From Planctomycetales bacterium (GTDB lineage: Bacteria; Planctomycetota; Planctomycetia; Planctomycetales; Planctomycetaceae): DNA of 64,000 bases. Location of the stretch: positions 91,707 to 155,706 of the forward strand of contig JAPLOA010000069.1 of assembly GCA_026400835.1 (NCBI GenBank). Direction: 5' to 3'. The position numbers were made by a program, and so were the translations under genes. Position 1 is the stretch's first letter, and every line of letters begins with the position of its first letter. Shown here piece by piece: positions 34,867-43,342 of the stretch. Under the pieces are notes generated by a model. It searched no databases, was not told where the DNA came from, and worked only from the letters and a program-made list of their open reading frames with translations.

Positions 34867-35793
34867 ATGCTCGACCTGGTCCTAAGCGCGTTCGGGATGT
34901 TGATCCTGTGTTTCGCGTTCTGCATGGCAGGAGCGTCGTTGCAGAAACGCGGTGGTGGAACTCTCACGTTTCTTGCCCTCGCAGTAGTAACCAGCGGTGG
35001 GGCGGCCTACATGCTGTGGATCTGGGATCGTCCTATCCTTGCAAGAATTCTTCCGTTCTCAAACGCGATCATCCTCGGCAATTGGCTCCCCGTTGCGGCG
35101 GCTTTCTTTATCGGTGTTTGCCTGAAGACGGAAACGATTGCCTATCTTCGACGAGTGTTTTTTGCCACTGCTCTTGGTTGCCTCTGTGGCTTTTCCCTGA
35201 TTAGTCCGCTGCTCGGCGATGCCCCGGAATGCGGGATCCTTGACCAATCCGGTCGTATTTTTGAGTTCCAAACAACGAAGCAAACCTGTTCCGCGGCTTG
35301 TGCTGCCGGATTATTGAGACTCCATGGTATCGACGCCACAGAGGAAGAACTGGCAGCTCTTTGTTTAACTCGTAGTGGCACGCACTGGCTGGGGGTTTTT
35401 CGAGGTCTGAAGATCAAAACGGCCGGAACAGAATGGGATGTCATTGTCGAAGAAGTGACTCCGAATCAATTGACATGCAGCGAGAATCTTCCGGGAGTTC
35501 TGGCTCTGACGTTCAAGCCGGAAGCCGCCGAGAACTCGATGGAGTCGGGATTTGGAACAGAGGTGGGTCACACTGTGGTGTGTCTCGGGACTAGTCAAAA
35601 GTCCAAAACTCTGGAAGTCTTTGATCCTTCACCGGACTACGGGTTTGAGTCGTGGAACGATCGAATCCTGGAGGATGTTCAGACAGGAATCCTGCTGAGG
35701 CTGGTGTCTCGCAAGGGGACACCATCTCCACTGCATGGGATTGATACAAATCGTCCGTCGACTTGGAACGATCGACGCATGGCCAGTCAATAA
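34867..35793 (+). CDS. Membrane protein with C-terminal C39-like cysteine peptidase domain
   Basis: A 308-residue protein. The start is ATG 34867 after a GGAGA site. Residues 1-115 contain four hydrophobic segments (LVLSAFGMLILCFAFCMAG, FLALAVVTSGGAAYMLWIW, WLPVAAAFFIGVCL, VFFATALGCLCGFSLI). The rest is a papain-like domain of the peptidase C39 type: Q135 and C141 in FEFQTTKQTCSAACAAGLLRLHG, H235 in EVGHTVVCLG and D253 in LEVFDPS would form the oxyanion/triad set. C39 domains normally remove double-glycine leaders and are fused to ABC exporters; here the transporter part is absent and replaced by a four-helix membrane anchor. No ABC gene or leader peptide is adjacent. Function unknown. Confidence 0.75.
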   Translation: MLDLVLSAFGMLILCFAFCMAGASLQKRGGGTLTFLALAVVTSGGAAYMLWIWDRPILARILPFSNAIILGNWLPVAAAFFIGVCLKTETIAYLRRVFFATALGCLCGFSLISPLLGDAPECGILDQSGRIFEFQTTKQTCSAACAAGLLRLHGIDATEEELAALCLTRSGTHWLGVFRGLKIKTAGTEWDVIVEEVTPNQLTCSENLPGVLALTFKPEAAENSMESGFGTEVGHTVVCLGTSQKSKTLEVFDPSPDYGFESWNDRILEDVQTGILLRLVSRKGTPSPLHGIDTNRPSTWNDRRMASQ

Positions 35794-35818
35794 GCCACGA
35801 AGGTGCATTTGTTCAAAC

Positions 35819-35886
35819 GGGACAAGCCGTAGGCACACCAGATGGCCGCAAAATGGTGTGCCGGCGCTTCGCTTGTCACACCCTGC
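35819..35886. repeat. Palindromic repeat of the GGTGTG..CACACC family, copy A
   Basis: The unit at 35855-35886 reads GGTGTGCCGGCGCTTCGCTT followed by GTCACACCC. A related inverted arm (GACAAGCCGTAGGCACACCA) precedes it, with a perfect 9-bp stem GGCACACCA/TGGTGTGCC. Related units occur at 39777-39868 and 52711-52738. This copy lies between two convergent genes. Confidence 0.75.
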
Positions 35887-35945
35887 AAAACACTCAGACT
35901 TCACAAATGTGTGACTCTGGTCGATAAGCCGTTCGCTACTCGTGC

Positions 35946-37259
35946 CTATTGCCCGATGCAGTACAACATCTCCTGACGCTTCCCGTCTTTGTCGACGGCG
36001 ATGCGTTGGTACATGCGATTGTCGCAGAAGACTGGCGTCGAGAAGACGCTCGTGCCCAGTTGATTGGTGCTGACAATCTCCAGTTTCTCTGTTGAGGCCT
36101 TGAAAACAAACGTCTGCCCCTCTTCGTTGCTCGCGTAGATCAGGTCTCCGACCATCACCGGCGAACTGCTGAAGGTCCCGTTGAGTCGGCCCTTCCAGAC
36201 TTCCTCACCGGTATCACTCTTCCAGCACATGGCAATTCCGGCATCCATCACCGCGTACAGATAGCCGTTGCGAGTCAGCAGCGAAGGAACGTAGGATCGA
36301 GTTGGATTTTCCCAAACAAGCTTGCCGGAACCATCTGCGGCCACCGCTGAAACGTGATTCTTCGGATAGCCTCCGGTGGTGTAGATGTGTTTTCCGTCAG
36401 TGACGGTTGTTGTCACACATTCGGTTGTGGCCCCCTCAACTTCCCAAAGAGTTTCCCCGGTCAGCGGATTGAAGCTGGTCACAAGGTCGCAGCCAATCAG
36501 GAACATTTGCTCCTTACCGGCTACGTTGAAAATGACCGGTGAAGAGTAATTTGGTTTTGCCGGGCGGTCCCGCTTCCACACGATTTCACCGGTTGCTCGA
36601 TTCATCGCCACGACGGCTCCGCCACCTTTGTTGTCGGAGACACCAATCACGAGGTCCTTGTACAGAAGTGGAGAAGATCCGAACCCCTGGTGATTGATGT
36701 AGTTGGTCAGCTTCGTCTGCCAGATCTTCTTGCCGTTCCGATCGAGAGCCGTCATAAAGACGGAGTCACCGTTGAGGAAGTTGACAAAGATGCGTTTGCC
36801 ATCACAGGCGGCGGAAGCAGAAGCCATCGACGACTTTTCATTGTTCTTTATGTCGAGTCCGCCTTCGTGCACGACGGTCTCCCACAACTGCTTGCCGGTC
36901 TTGCGATCGAAGCAGAGCACGGACTGCAACTTGCGATCATGATCAGCCGCTGTCAGCACTACCTGATCGCCCACAACGATGGGTGATCCATGGCTACGAC
37001 CAGGAACGGGTACGTTCCAGACGATGTTTTCAGAGTCGCTCCACTTCACCGGAGGATTCTGATCCGCGCTGGCGATACCATCATGCTCTAGTCCTCGCCA
37101 CCACGGCCAGTCGGTTGGAGCCGTCTGAATCGGCTCTACTTCAGCTGCTGCTCCGGCGATGTTCGAAGGTTCATTGGACAGCACCAGCGAGCCGCACATC
37201 AAAAGTGCACCAAGAGATGACAACCCGGCAAACGCCTTTTGGAAAGTGGAATGCAGCAC
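35946..37259 (-). CDS. PQQ-like beta-propeller repeat protein, exported
   Basis: A protein of about 437 residues if GTG 37259 is the start (MLHSTFQKAFAGLSSLGALL, a plausible signal peptide); a TTG at 37367 is less likely. After a linker, the sequence WPWWRGLEHDGIASADQNPPVKWSD opens the propeller, a hallmark of planctomycete PQQ-like proteins. Repeating blades are recognisable by the W-motifs GKQLWETVV, GKKIWQTKL, GEIVWKRD, GETLWEVEG, GKLVWENP and GEEVWKGRL. Such proteins resemble quinoprotein dehydrogenases or BamB but lack visible PQQ-binding residues, so catalytic activity should not be assumed. A periplasmic scaffold or binding role is inferred. Confidence 0.85.
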   Translation of the reverse strand: MLHSTFQKAFAGLSSLGALLMCGSLVLSNEPSNIAGAAAEVEPIQTAPTDWPWWRGLEHDGIASADQNPPVKWSDSENIVWNVPVPGRSHGSPIVVGDQVVLTAADHDRKLQSVLCFDRKTGKQLWETVVHEGGLDIKNNEKSSMASASAACDGKRIFVNFLNGDSVFMTALDRNGKKIWQTKLTNYINHQGFGSSPLLYKDLVIGVSDNKGGGAVVAMNRATGEIVWKRDRPAKPNYSSPVIFNVAGKEQMFLIGCDLVTSFNPLTGETLWEVEGATTECVTTTVTDGKHIYTTGGYPKNHVSAVAADGSGKLVWENPTRSYVPSLLTRNGYLYAVMDAGIAMCWKSDTGEEVWKGRLNGTFSSSPVMVGDLIYASNEEGQTFVFKASTEKLEIVSTNQLGTSVFSTPVFCDNRMYQRIAVDKDGKRQEMLYCIGQ

Positions 37260-37594
37260 AGCAAGAGCCTCGCGAAGTAATGGAAGCAGAGAATCTAAAA
37301 CGGCCAGTCTAAGCTGTCCACCGCAATTTCCAACTCTCGGCGAATCGGTGATTTGGCACAAGCACAATGCTCACAGCGTTGTGGGTTTGGCGTTCAGCAT
37401 TCGTGAACTTGAATTCTCGAGTATTGTTTGGGATTCGTATGGGCCGGTTGAATCGCTTTGGCGAGTTTCAGTTATTTTTCGTTTCGAAACGACTGATTCT
37501 CGAGTGACAGCGAATTGAAGCGGCGCCTTGAAACGACCATCATGCGCACCCCGCCGATGTTTCCTGCCTCCTCTGAGATCTCAGAAAGTGCCGC
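37260..37594. other. Divergent intergenic region (PQQ-like / MFS)
   Basis: A 335-bp region between divergently transcribed genes. Possible upstream start codons of the PQQ-like gene fall in its left third. It must include both promoters. No hairpin, repeat or other gene was recognised. Confidence 0.3.
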
Positions 37595-38911
37595 ATGTCG
37601 ACTGCTCATAATCCCTTTGAGTCTCCCGAAGTGCCGTCGCAGGATCAGTCTCCCGCCCCGCGGTCGTCGACGTGGGTTTGGTGGATCAGCGGATTGTTGC
37701 TGCTGGCGACGATGATCAACTATATGGATCGTCAGACTCTGGCGAATCTGAAAGTCCGCATCACACGAGAACTGTCGCTCAGCAATGAACTTTACGGGAA
37801 TCTCGAATGGGGTTTCGGCTGGTCGTTTGCTGTCGGATCTTTGTTCTTTGGATTTCTCTCCGATCGTATTTCTGTTCGCTTTCTCTATCCGGCTGTGCTG
37901 CTGGCATGGTCGACAATCGGAGTGCTTACGGGATTCTGCAGTGACTATAAATCGATGCTGGTCTGCCGAATTCTGCTGGGCTTTTTCGAAGCCGGCCATT
38001 GGCCCTGTGCGCTGCGGACCACAAAGATCGTGCTCGACAGCAGCAAGCGCACGATGGGAAACAGCATCCTGCAAAGCGGCGGTGCGATTGGCGCCATTCT
38101 CACACCACCAGTGATCCTGATGATCGTGGGCAACAACGAAGCGCCAGGTGCCTGGCGATCACCTTTCATTATTATTGGATCACTTGGAGTTGTCTGGGCT
38201 CTGGCGTGGCTGTTCTCAACTCGAGCAGATGATTTGCCGGCGCCAAAAGTTGAAGAAGCCCGTGACATGCCGAAGGACTCCGGCTTCTTGTGGGAATGCC
38301 TGACCAACAGGAAGTTCTGGACTTTGGTACCAGTTGTGATCTGTATCAATCTGACATGGCAGTTGATTCGAGCGTGGTTGCCCGCGTTTCTGCAGGAAGG
38401 ACGTGGCGCCACAGAGAAGACCGCACTGCTGTTTAATTCGGCTTACTACATTGCGGCCGATGCTGGGTGTATTGCGGCAGGTGCGATGACTCTCTGGATG
38501 GCAAAGAATGGAATGAGTCCTCATCGATCACGCATGCTGGTCTTTGGCTTCTGCGCGGCACTGACGGCGTTAACGACGGTCGCTTCCGTTCTGCCGCTCG
38601 GGCCTGGACTTTATGTTGTGTTGCTGATTATCGCTGCGGGCTCACTTGGCTTATTTCCCTGTTATTATTCCATGTCACAGGAAACCAGCGAGCGCCACAT
38701 GGGGAAAACGGCCGGCCTGCTGGGAGCATTAGCGTGGCTGGTTTCTTCACCGATGCAGTCGGTGTTCGGAAAGATCGTGGACCGGACTCACTCTTATGAT
38801 GCCGGGCTTGCCGTCGCCGGCATCGCCCCAGTCGTCGCGCTGGTCGCCCTGCTCTTTCTATGGCCAAGCGAGACTTCTCGCGGTCGTGGCGCAGAGAACT
38901 CGGAGGGCTGA
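37595..38911 (+). CDS. MFS transporter, sugar-acid (ACS) type, second copy
   Basis: A 438-residue permease with about twelve hydrophobic segments; ATG 37595. TM1 contains the ACS-family sequence MINYMDRQTLANLKVRITREL, closely resembling hexuronate transporter ExuT-like proteins, and the loop FGFLSDRISVRFLYP matches the MFS loop 2-3 motif. FFEAGHWPCALRTTKIVLD is also typical of this group. The C-terminal eight codons and stop (RGAENSEG) fall partly inside a dispersed repeat (38899-38927), so the end of the protein has been rewritten by the repeat. Substrate probably a hexuronate or related acid. Confidence 0.87.
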   Translation: MSTAHNPFESPEVPSQDQSPAPRSSTWVWWISGLLLLATMINYMDRQTLANLKVRITRELSLSNELYGNLEWGFGWSFAVGSLFFGFLSDRISVRFLYPAVLLAWSTIGVLTGFCSDYKSMLVCRILLGFFEAGHWPCALRTTKIVLDSSKRTMGNSILQSGGAIGAILTPPVILMIVGNNEAPGAWRSPFIIIGSLGVVWALAWLFSTRADDLPAPKVEEARDMPKDSGFLWECLTNRKFWTLVPVVICINLTWQLIRAWLPAFLQEGRGATEKTALLFNSAYYIAADAGCIAAGAMTLWMAKNGMSPHRSRMLVFGFCAALTALTTVASVLPLGPGLYVVLLIIAAGSLGLFPCYYSMSQETSERHMGKTAGLLGALAWLVSSPMQSVFGKIVDRTHSYDAGLAVAGIAPVVALVALLFLWPSETSRGRGAENSEG

Positions 38912-38927
38912 CGCCCTGCCGCTCGCC
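38899..38927. repeat. Dispersed 29-nt repeat, copy 3, overlapping a gene end
   Basis: Exact reverse complement of 23131-23159 in all 29 positions. Its left end supplies the last codons and the TGA stop (38909-38911) of the MFS transporter; its right end stops just before the 3' end of the convergent sigma-factor gene. Confidence 0.85.
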
Positions 38928-38930
38928 GAG

Positions 38931-39566
38931 TCAGGAACTCATTGACGCATCATCGCTGCCGAGTAGTTCGCGGAGGCGACGAATGGCGCGGAGATAACGC
39001 ATTCCGGCGGCTGGTGGAGATAATCCCAGAGCTTCTGCCACTTCGCTGTTGCCGAGATGTTCAAAGTGACGCATGACGACTATTTCGCGGTCGTTCTCTT
39101 CCAGTTGATCCAGAGCGACGAGAAAACGTTGCTCCATTTCTCTGCGAAGTGCGGCTGCCGCGGGTGTGAGTTCTGCATCTTTCAGCAGAGCTGCCAGGTC
39201 CGCGGCAGATTGTTCATCGTTGCCGAGGCCGCTCATGTTTTGCTCCCGGTCCACCGAGCGGCGCTGCGCCGCTCGATGGCGTCGGTGCATGTCAATGATG
39301 CGATCTTTGGCCAGTTGTCGCAGCCAAAGATGGAACGGCATCACCGGATTCGCCAGATAGTCCTTCAGACGCTGAGACGCCTCCATCAGGACGTCCTGCA
39401 CGACATCGCTGGCGTCAACTCGACGAGCCACGGCCTGATCGAGCCGCATCTGGATCATGCGCCGAACAGCCTCCCGATGTCGATCCATCAGGCGATTGAC
39501 AGCCTGCGAATCACCATCGGTGACCCCCTTGAGAAGTTCCTGAGTCTGTTCACCTTCCGGCCACAT
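38931..39566 (-). CDS. ECF-type RNA polymerase sigma factor
   Basis: A 211-residue sigma factor starting at ATG 39566 after a GGAGAG site. Region 2 is VNRLMDRHREAVRRMIQMRL, DASDVVQDVLMEASQRLKDYL and FHLWLRQLAKDRIIDMHRRH. A linker rich in Ala, Gln and Asp follows, then region 4 with FLVALDQLEENDREIVVMRHFEHLGNSEVAEALGLSPPAAGMRYLRAIRRLRELL. This layout matches the planctomycete ECF groups often linked to Ser/Thr kinases, but no kinase lies next to it. It is the third ECF factor in the window. Confidence 0.9.
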   Translation of the reverse strand: MWPEGEQTQELLKGVTDGDSQAVNRLMDRHREAVRRMIQMRLDQAVARRVDASDVVQDVLMEASQRLKDYLANPVMPFHLWLRQLAKDRIIDMHRRHRAAQRRSVDREQNMSGLGNDEQSAADLAALLKDAELTPAAAALRREMEQRFLVALDQLEENDREIVVMRHFEHLGNSEVAEALGLSPPAAGMRYLRAIRRLRELLGSDDASMSS

Positions 39567-39905
39567 AAATCTCTCCGGCGGGCCGGGAAAAACCTGTTCT
39601 CCGCAGCCTGCTGCTGAATGACACTTCTGTCGACTAATTCTTTTTTGTTGATGCTCACGTCGTTCACGAGTTGCAGATTGCCAACAACGTGAGCGATTCG
39701 TTCGATATCAAGCCGAGAGACCAAACGAGTCAGGAACAGTCCCGAAACAACTTCCGGCTCAGGAGAAGATACAACCGGTGTGTTTGCGTTCGCTGACGCT
39801 TACTTGTCACACCCCACAGAAAAACATTGGAATTTGTAGGGTGTAACAAGCGAATACGCAGGCACACCATGCAAAGATATCATTTCGAACCAAATCCGCA
39901 GAGTC
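39567..39905. other. Intergenic region between ECF and GalM genes
   Basis: A 339-bp region. The left part contains the sigma-factor promoter. The right part (39777-39868) is the GGTGTG..CACACC palindrome copy B, described separately. No further gene was recognised. Confidence 0.4.
39777..39868. repeat. Palindromic repeat of the GGTGTG..CACACC family, copy B
   Basis: The left unit 39777-39815 starts GGTGTGTTTGCGTTCGCTGA and ends TTGTCACACCCC. The right unit 39836-39868, read on the minus strand, is GGTGTGCCTGCGTATTCGCT then TGTTACACCCTAC. The two are inverted around a 20-nt AT-rich centre. Located 3' of the aldose epimerase gene, where it could also act as a terminator. Confidence 0.8.
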
Positions 39906-41048
39906 TCAGTTCTTTGCAGGTTCTGGCTTCTCGATTTCAAAAGTGTAGGTCGTTTTTGATTCGTACTTCTCGCCCGGTTTCAGAATTGTCGTCGGGAAAT
40001 TCTCGTGATTCACGGAGTCCGGATAGTGCTGTGTTTCGAGGCACAAAGCACTGCGGTGAGCATAGGTCTTTCCGCCTTTGCCCTTCTGATCCTTCAGGAA
40101 GTTTCCGGAGTAGAACTGAATGCCCGGTTCGGTCGTCATGACACGCATGCGGCGACCTGACTCTCGTTCAACAACGATCGCGGCCAAAGTCATGGTTTTG
40201 CCCTCTTCGTGTGGATTCAACACGAAGTTGTGGTCATAGCCGATCGCGGCTGTTTTGCCGATTGATTCGATACGTTTTCCGATCACTGTTCGTTTGCGGA
40301 AGTCGAGATCTGTACCTTCGACAGGGGCAATTTCTCCGGTCGGAATCATCGTTTCATCGGATACTGTGTAGTTATCGGCGTTGATTCGCAGGCTGTGGTT
40401 CAGCACAGTCTCGCTGCCTTCACCCGCGAGATTGAAGTAGGCATGATTTGTCAGGTTAACCGGTGTCGCTTTGTCGGTGGTCGCGGCGTAAGAAATCGAG
40501 ATTGAATTTGTGTCGTTCGGCATGAAATAGCTGACAGTGATTTCGAGATTTCCCGGGTAACCTTCGTCGCCGTCAGGGCTGGTCACCGTGAACTTCACGC
40601 CCTGCCCTTTTTCATTGGAGTAAGGATTGGCTTTCCACACAAGCTTATCCAGGCTCTTGTCCAGGCCACCGTGCAGATGGTTCGGCTCGTTGTTGATTGC
40701 CAGAGTATACTCTTTGCCTTCAAGGGTAAACTTCCCTTTGGCGATACGATTACAGACGCGACCAGTCGTACATCCAAAGTACTGGTTATCTTCGGACTCA
40801 TAGCCGGTGACGTCATCAAAGCCCAGGATTACGTCGGCAGCTTTCCCGTCCTTGTCGGGGACATGCAACTGAACCAGAGTGGCACCGCGAGTCATCACTT
40901 TTGCCACAAGGCCCGTATTGTTTTTCAGCGTATACAGTTCAACGGCCTGTCCGTCTTTGGTCTTGCCGAAAGGTTCCGAGACCGGTTCAGCGCCGGACAC
41001 AACAGATGTCATCAGGAATGCTCCAAAAATCGCCAACTTCAGTTTCAT
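39906..41048 (-). CDS. galM: Aldose 1-epimerase (mutarotase), exported
   Basis: A 380-residue GalM-family enzyme interconverting alpha and beta anomers of aldoses. A signal peptide (MKLKLAIFGAFLMTSVVSGA) predicts a periplasmic location, in contrast to cytoplasmic E. coli GalM. Catalytic landmarks are NEPNHLHGGLD (substrate-binding His), PVNLTNHAYFNLAGEG (general acid His) and the general base Glu in ALCLETQHYPDSVNH. GKRIESIGKTAAIGYDHNFVL and GIQFYSGNFL complete the fold. Length is typical once the leader is removed. It is transcribed away from the sulfatase gene at 41508. Confidence 0.93.
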   Translation of the reverse strand: MKLKLAIFGAFLMTSVVSGAEPVSEPFGKTKDGQAVELYTLKNNTGLVAKVMTRGATLVQLHVPDKDGKAADVILGFDDVTGYESEDNQYFGCTTGRVCNRIAKGKFTLEGKEYTLAINNEPNHLHGGLDKSLDKLVWKANPYSNEKGQGVKFTVTSPDGDEGYPGNLEITVSYFMPNDTNSISISYAATTDKATPVNLTNHAYFNLAGEGSETVLNHSLRINADNYTVSDETMIPTGEIAPVEGTDLDFRKRTVIGKRIESIGKTAAIGYDHNFVLNPHEEGKTMTLAAIVVERESGRRMRVMTTEPGIQFYSGNFLKDQKGKGGKTYAHRSALCLETQHYPDSVNHENFPTTILKPGEKYESKTTYTFEIEKPEPAKN

Positions 41049-41507
41049 GGATTCTCGCCTTGAGAATGGTGGGACATGTCTGCGGTAAAAACTCCAACGG
41101 AGGATAGCACCTCCGAGCCAATTGGCTTTTCGGTCTTATCCCGATGATGTGCTTCATCTCGCTCGCCTCTGACGACGAGAAAAACGGTTCGGGATCGTTC
41201 CGCCCAGGACTCTGACCGCTACGAGTCGAAGGGCAGCAGGACCTGTCCTCGACGAACAGACTATTATCGGGAAGGCTTCCTCAGGCTACAAGCGACGGGA
41301 TCAGGGAATGGCGGCATTCATGACGACCGGACAGAAGGACCCTTCAACGCTGGTACAGACCTTTCCGTAGGATTATACCTGTCTCTTCGTAGTGTCTCAC
41401 AGCCACGGCGTTTCGGTGTTTTCGTGGAATACGCTGTTCGGAAAACAGATCCGCGAAGTGTTCGGCTGAGCCCTCTCCTTATGCTTTTTCCGAAAAAAGT
41501 CCGCCAC
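41049..41507. other. Divergent intergenic region (galM / sulfatase)
   Basis: A 459-bp region between two divergently transcribed exported enzymes. In-frame codons upstream of the sulfatase start (41424 and 41481) read poorly as protein. No gene fragment, repeat or hairpin could be supported; it presumably holds two promoters. Confidence 0.3.
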
Positions 41508-43328
41508 ATGTTCAGAAGATTGATAGTTTCAGCGGTCGCCTTGCTTGTGTTCTTTATGATGCCCGAACTGTCCGCGGCCTTGCCACCAAACGTGGTCGTT
41601 TTTCTGGCCGATGATGCGGGCTGGGGAGATTACAGCCTATCGGGCAATCAACAGGTCAGTACACCCAATATTGATTCGATTGCTCAAGGTGGCGTGTCAC
41701 TTGACCGTTTTTACGTGTGCCCGGTTTGTGCACCGACACGAGGGGAATTTCTGACTGGCCGATATTATCCGCGTGGAGGTGTTCGAGGTGTGTCGACTGG
41801 ACAGGAACGGCTGAATCTTGAAGAGAAGACCATTGCAGATGCCTTCAAGGCAGCGGGATACGCGACCGGTGCGTTCGGCAAATGGCATAACGGAAGTCAG
41901 TGGCCGTATCATCCGATGGCCCGAGGTTTTGATGAGTACTTTGGGCACTCGTCTGGTCATTGGGGCGAATACTTCGATGCGCCGTTGGAGGATAATGGCC
42001 GCATGATCCGCACCAGGGGCTACATCGTGGATGTCTGTACTGATCGAGCGATCTCCTTTATTGATCGAAACAAAGAGAAACCGTTCTTTTGTTTTGTCCC
42101 GTTCACCACGCCGCATTCGCCATGGGCCGCGCCTCCGGAAGACTGGCAGCGATTTAAAGATCGTCCCATTGTTCAACGAGCGACAGATGCGTCGAAAGAG
42201 GTTCTCGATGAGACGCGATGTGCTCTGGCGATGGTCGAGAATCAGGATTGCAACGTCGGTCGCATTCTGCGGCGACTTGAAGAGCATGGTCTCGCCGACA
42301 ACACGATTGTTCTGTACTTCTCCGACAACGGGCCCAACACCATGCGCTGGACAGGCGGCATGAAGGGGCGGAAGGCGACAACAGATGAAGGTGGTGTGCG
42401 TTCCGTCTGTTATATCAAGTGGCCCGAAAAACTTCCCGCCGGAAATACGGTCACACAGATTGCTGGTGCGATTGATCTGCTGCCGACTCTGACATCGCTG
42501 GCGGGGATTCAACGAGTTGGAGACAAACCGCTTGATGGACGTGATCTGAGTCCATTGCTGCTGAAGCAGTCATTGGCCGGGCCGGAACGAATGATCTTTT
42601 CGACATGGGCCGGTCACATCAGTGTACGCACACAGACCCATCGGCTGGATAATGCCGGCCTGTTGTTTGATATGGTGGCCGATCCGGGCCAGACTAAGCC
42701 TGTTAACGAGAAAGAGCCGGAACTGGTGGCTCAGTTGAAAGAGGCCGTCAGTCAATGGCGTGAAGAGATGTTCGGCTTTGCTGATGCTCGATCGAAGGGA
42801 AAGTCGGCCGGAGGAAAAACGAAGCCCGGCGGAGGCAATTCCATCGATCCGCGGCCAATTTCCGTTGGCTACCGAGAGTTCCCGATCACAATGCTTCCGG
42901 CACGCGATGGTGAACCTCGTGGTGGGATCAAACGCAGCAGTGCGGCACCTAACTGCTCGTACTTCGTCAATTGGACCAGCGTTGAAGACAGCATGGTCTG
43001 GCTGCTGGACGTGAATGCAGCCGGAAATTACGAAGTCACTATTGATTACACCTGCAAGGTTGCTGATGCAGGTTCTCTGGTGGAACTGGCGTATCAGAAT
43101 TCGCGGCTTACCGGGCGAGTTGAGCCGGGGTGGGATCCGCCTTTGCACACAAATCAGGACACTCTGCCTCGACCGGATGGAGAAAGTCAGATGAAGGAAT
43201 TTCACACATTGAAACTTGGCGAAATCAACTTGCCGTCTGGTCAGGGGCCAATGACCCTGAGAGCTTTAGAGTTGCCTGGGAAATCCGTGATGGACGTTCG
43301 CAGAGTCACGCTCACTTTACTGGAATAG
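41508..43328 (+). CDS. Sulfatase (arylsulfatase-like, family S1) with C-terminal beta domain
   Basis: A 606-residue exported sulfatase. ATG 41508 gives a signal peptide (MFRRLIVSAVALLVFFMM), so it is preferred over ATG 41481 and the upstream codon at 41424. NVVVFLADDAGWGDYSLSGN carries the Ca2+-binding Asp pair, and CAPTRGEFLTGRY has the formylglycine Cys at C74. GAFGKWHNG, FTTPHSPW and YFSDNGPNTMRWTGGMKGRKATTDEGGVR are further active-site segments. From about residue 450 a Gly/Lys linker leads to a separate beta-rich domain (YFVNWTSVEDSMVWLLDVNAAGNYEVTIDYTC) that may bind carbohydrate. The stop is only 14 bp from the end of the convergent HATPase gene. Confidence 0.9.
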   Translation: MFRRLIVSAVALLVFFMMPELSAALPPNVVVFLADDAGWGDYSLSGNQQVSTPNIDSIAQGGVSLDRFYVCPVCAPTRGEFLTGRYYPRGGVRGVSTGQERLNLEEKTIADAFKAAGYATGAFGKWHNGSQWPYHPMARGFDEYFGHSSGHWGEYFDAPLEDNGRMIRTRGYIVDVCTDRAISFIDRNKEKPFFCFVPFTTPHSPWAAPPEDWQRFKDRPIVQRATDASKEVLDETRCALAMVENQDCNVGRILRRLEEHGLADNTIVLYFSDNGPNTMRWTGGMKGRKATTDEGGVRSVCYIKWPEKLPAGNTVTQIAGAIDLLPTLTSLAGIQRVGDKPLDGRDLSPLLLKQSLAGPERMIFSTWAGHISVRTQTHRLDNAGLLFDMVADPGQTKPVNEKEPELVAQLKEAVSQWREEMFGFADARSKGKSAGGKTKPGGGNSIDPRPISVGYREFPITMLPARDGEPRGGIKRSSAAPNCSYFVNWTSVEDSMVWLLDVNAAGNYEVTIDYTCKVADAGSLVELAYQNSRLTGRVEPGWDPPLHTNQDTLPRPDGESQMKEFHTLKLGEINLPSGQGPMTLRALELPGKSVMDVRRVTLTLLE

Positions 43329-43342
43329 GGAAAGCTGATTTT

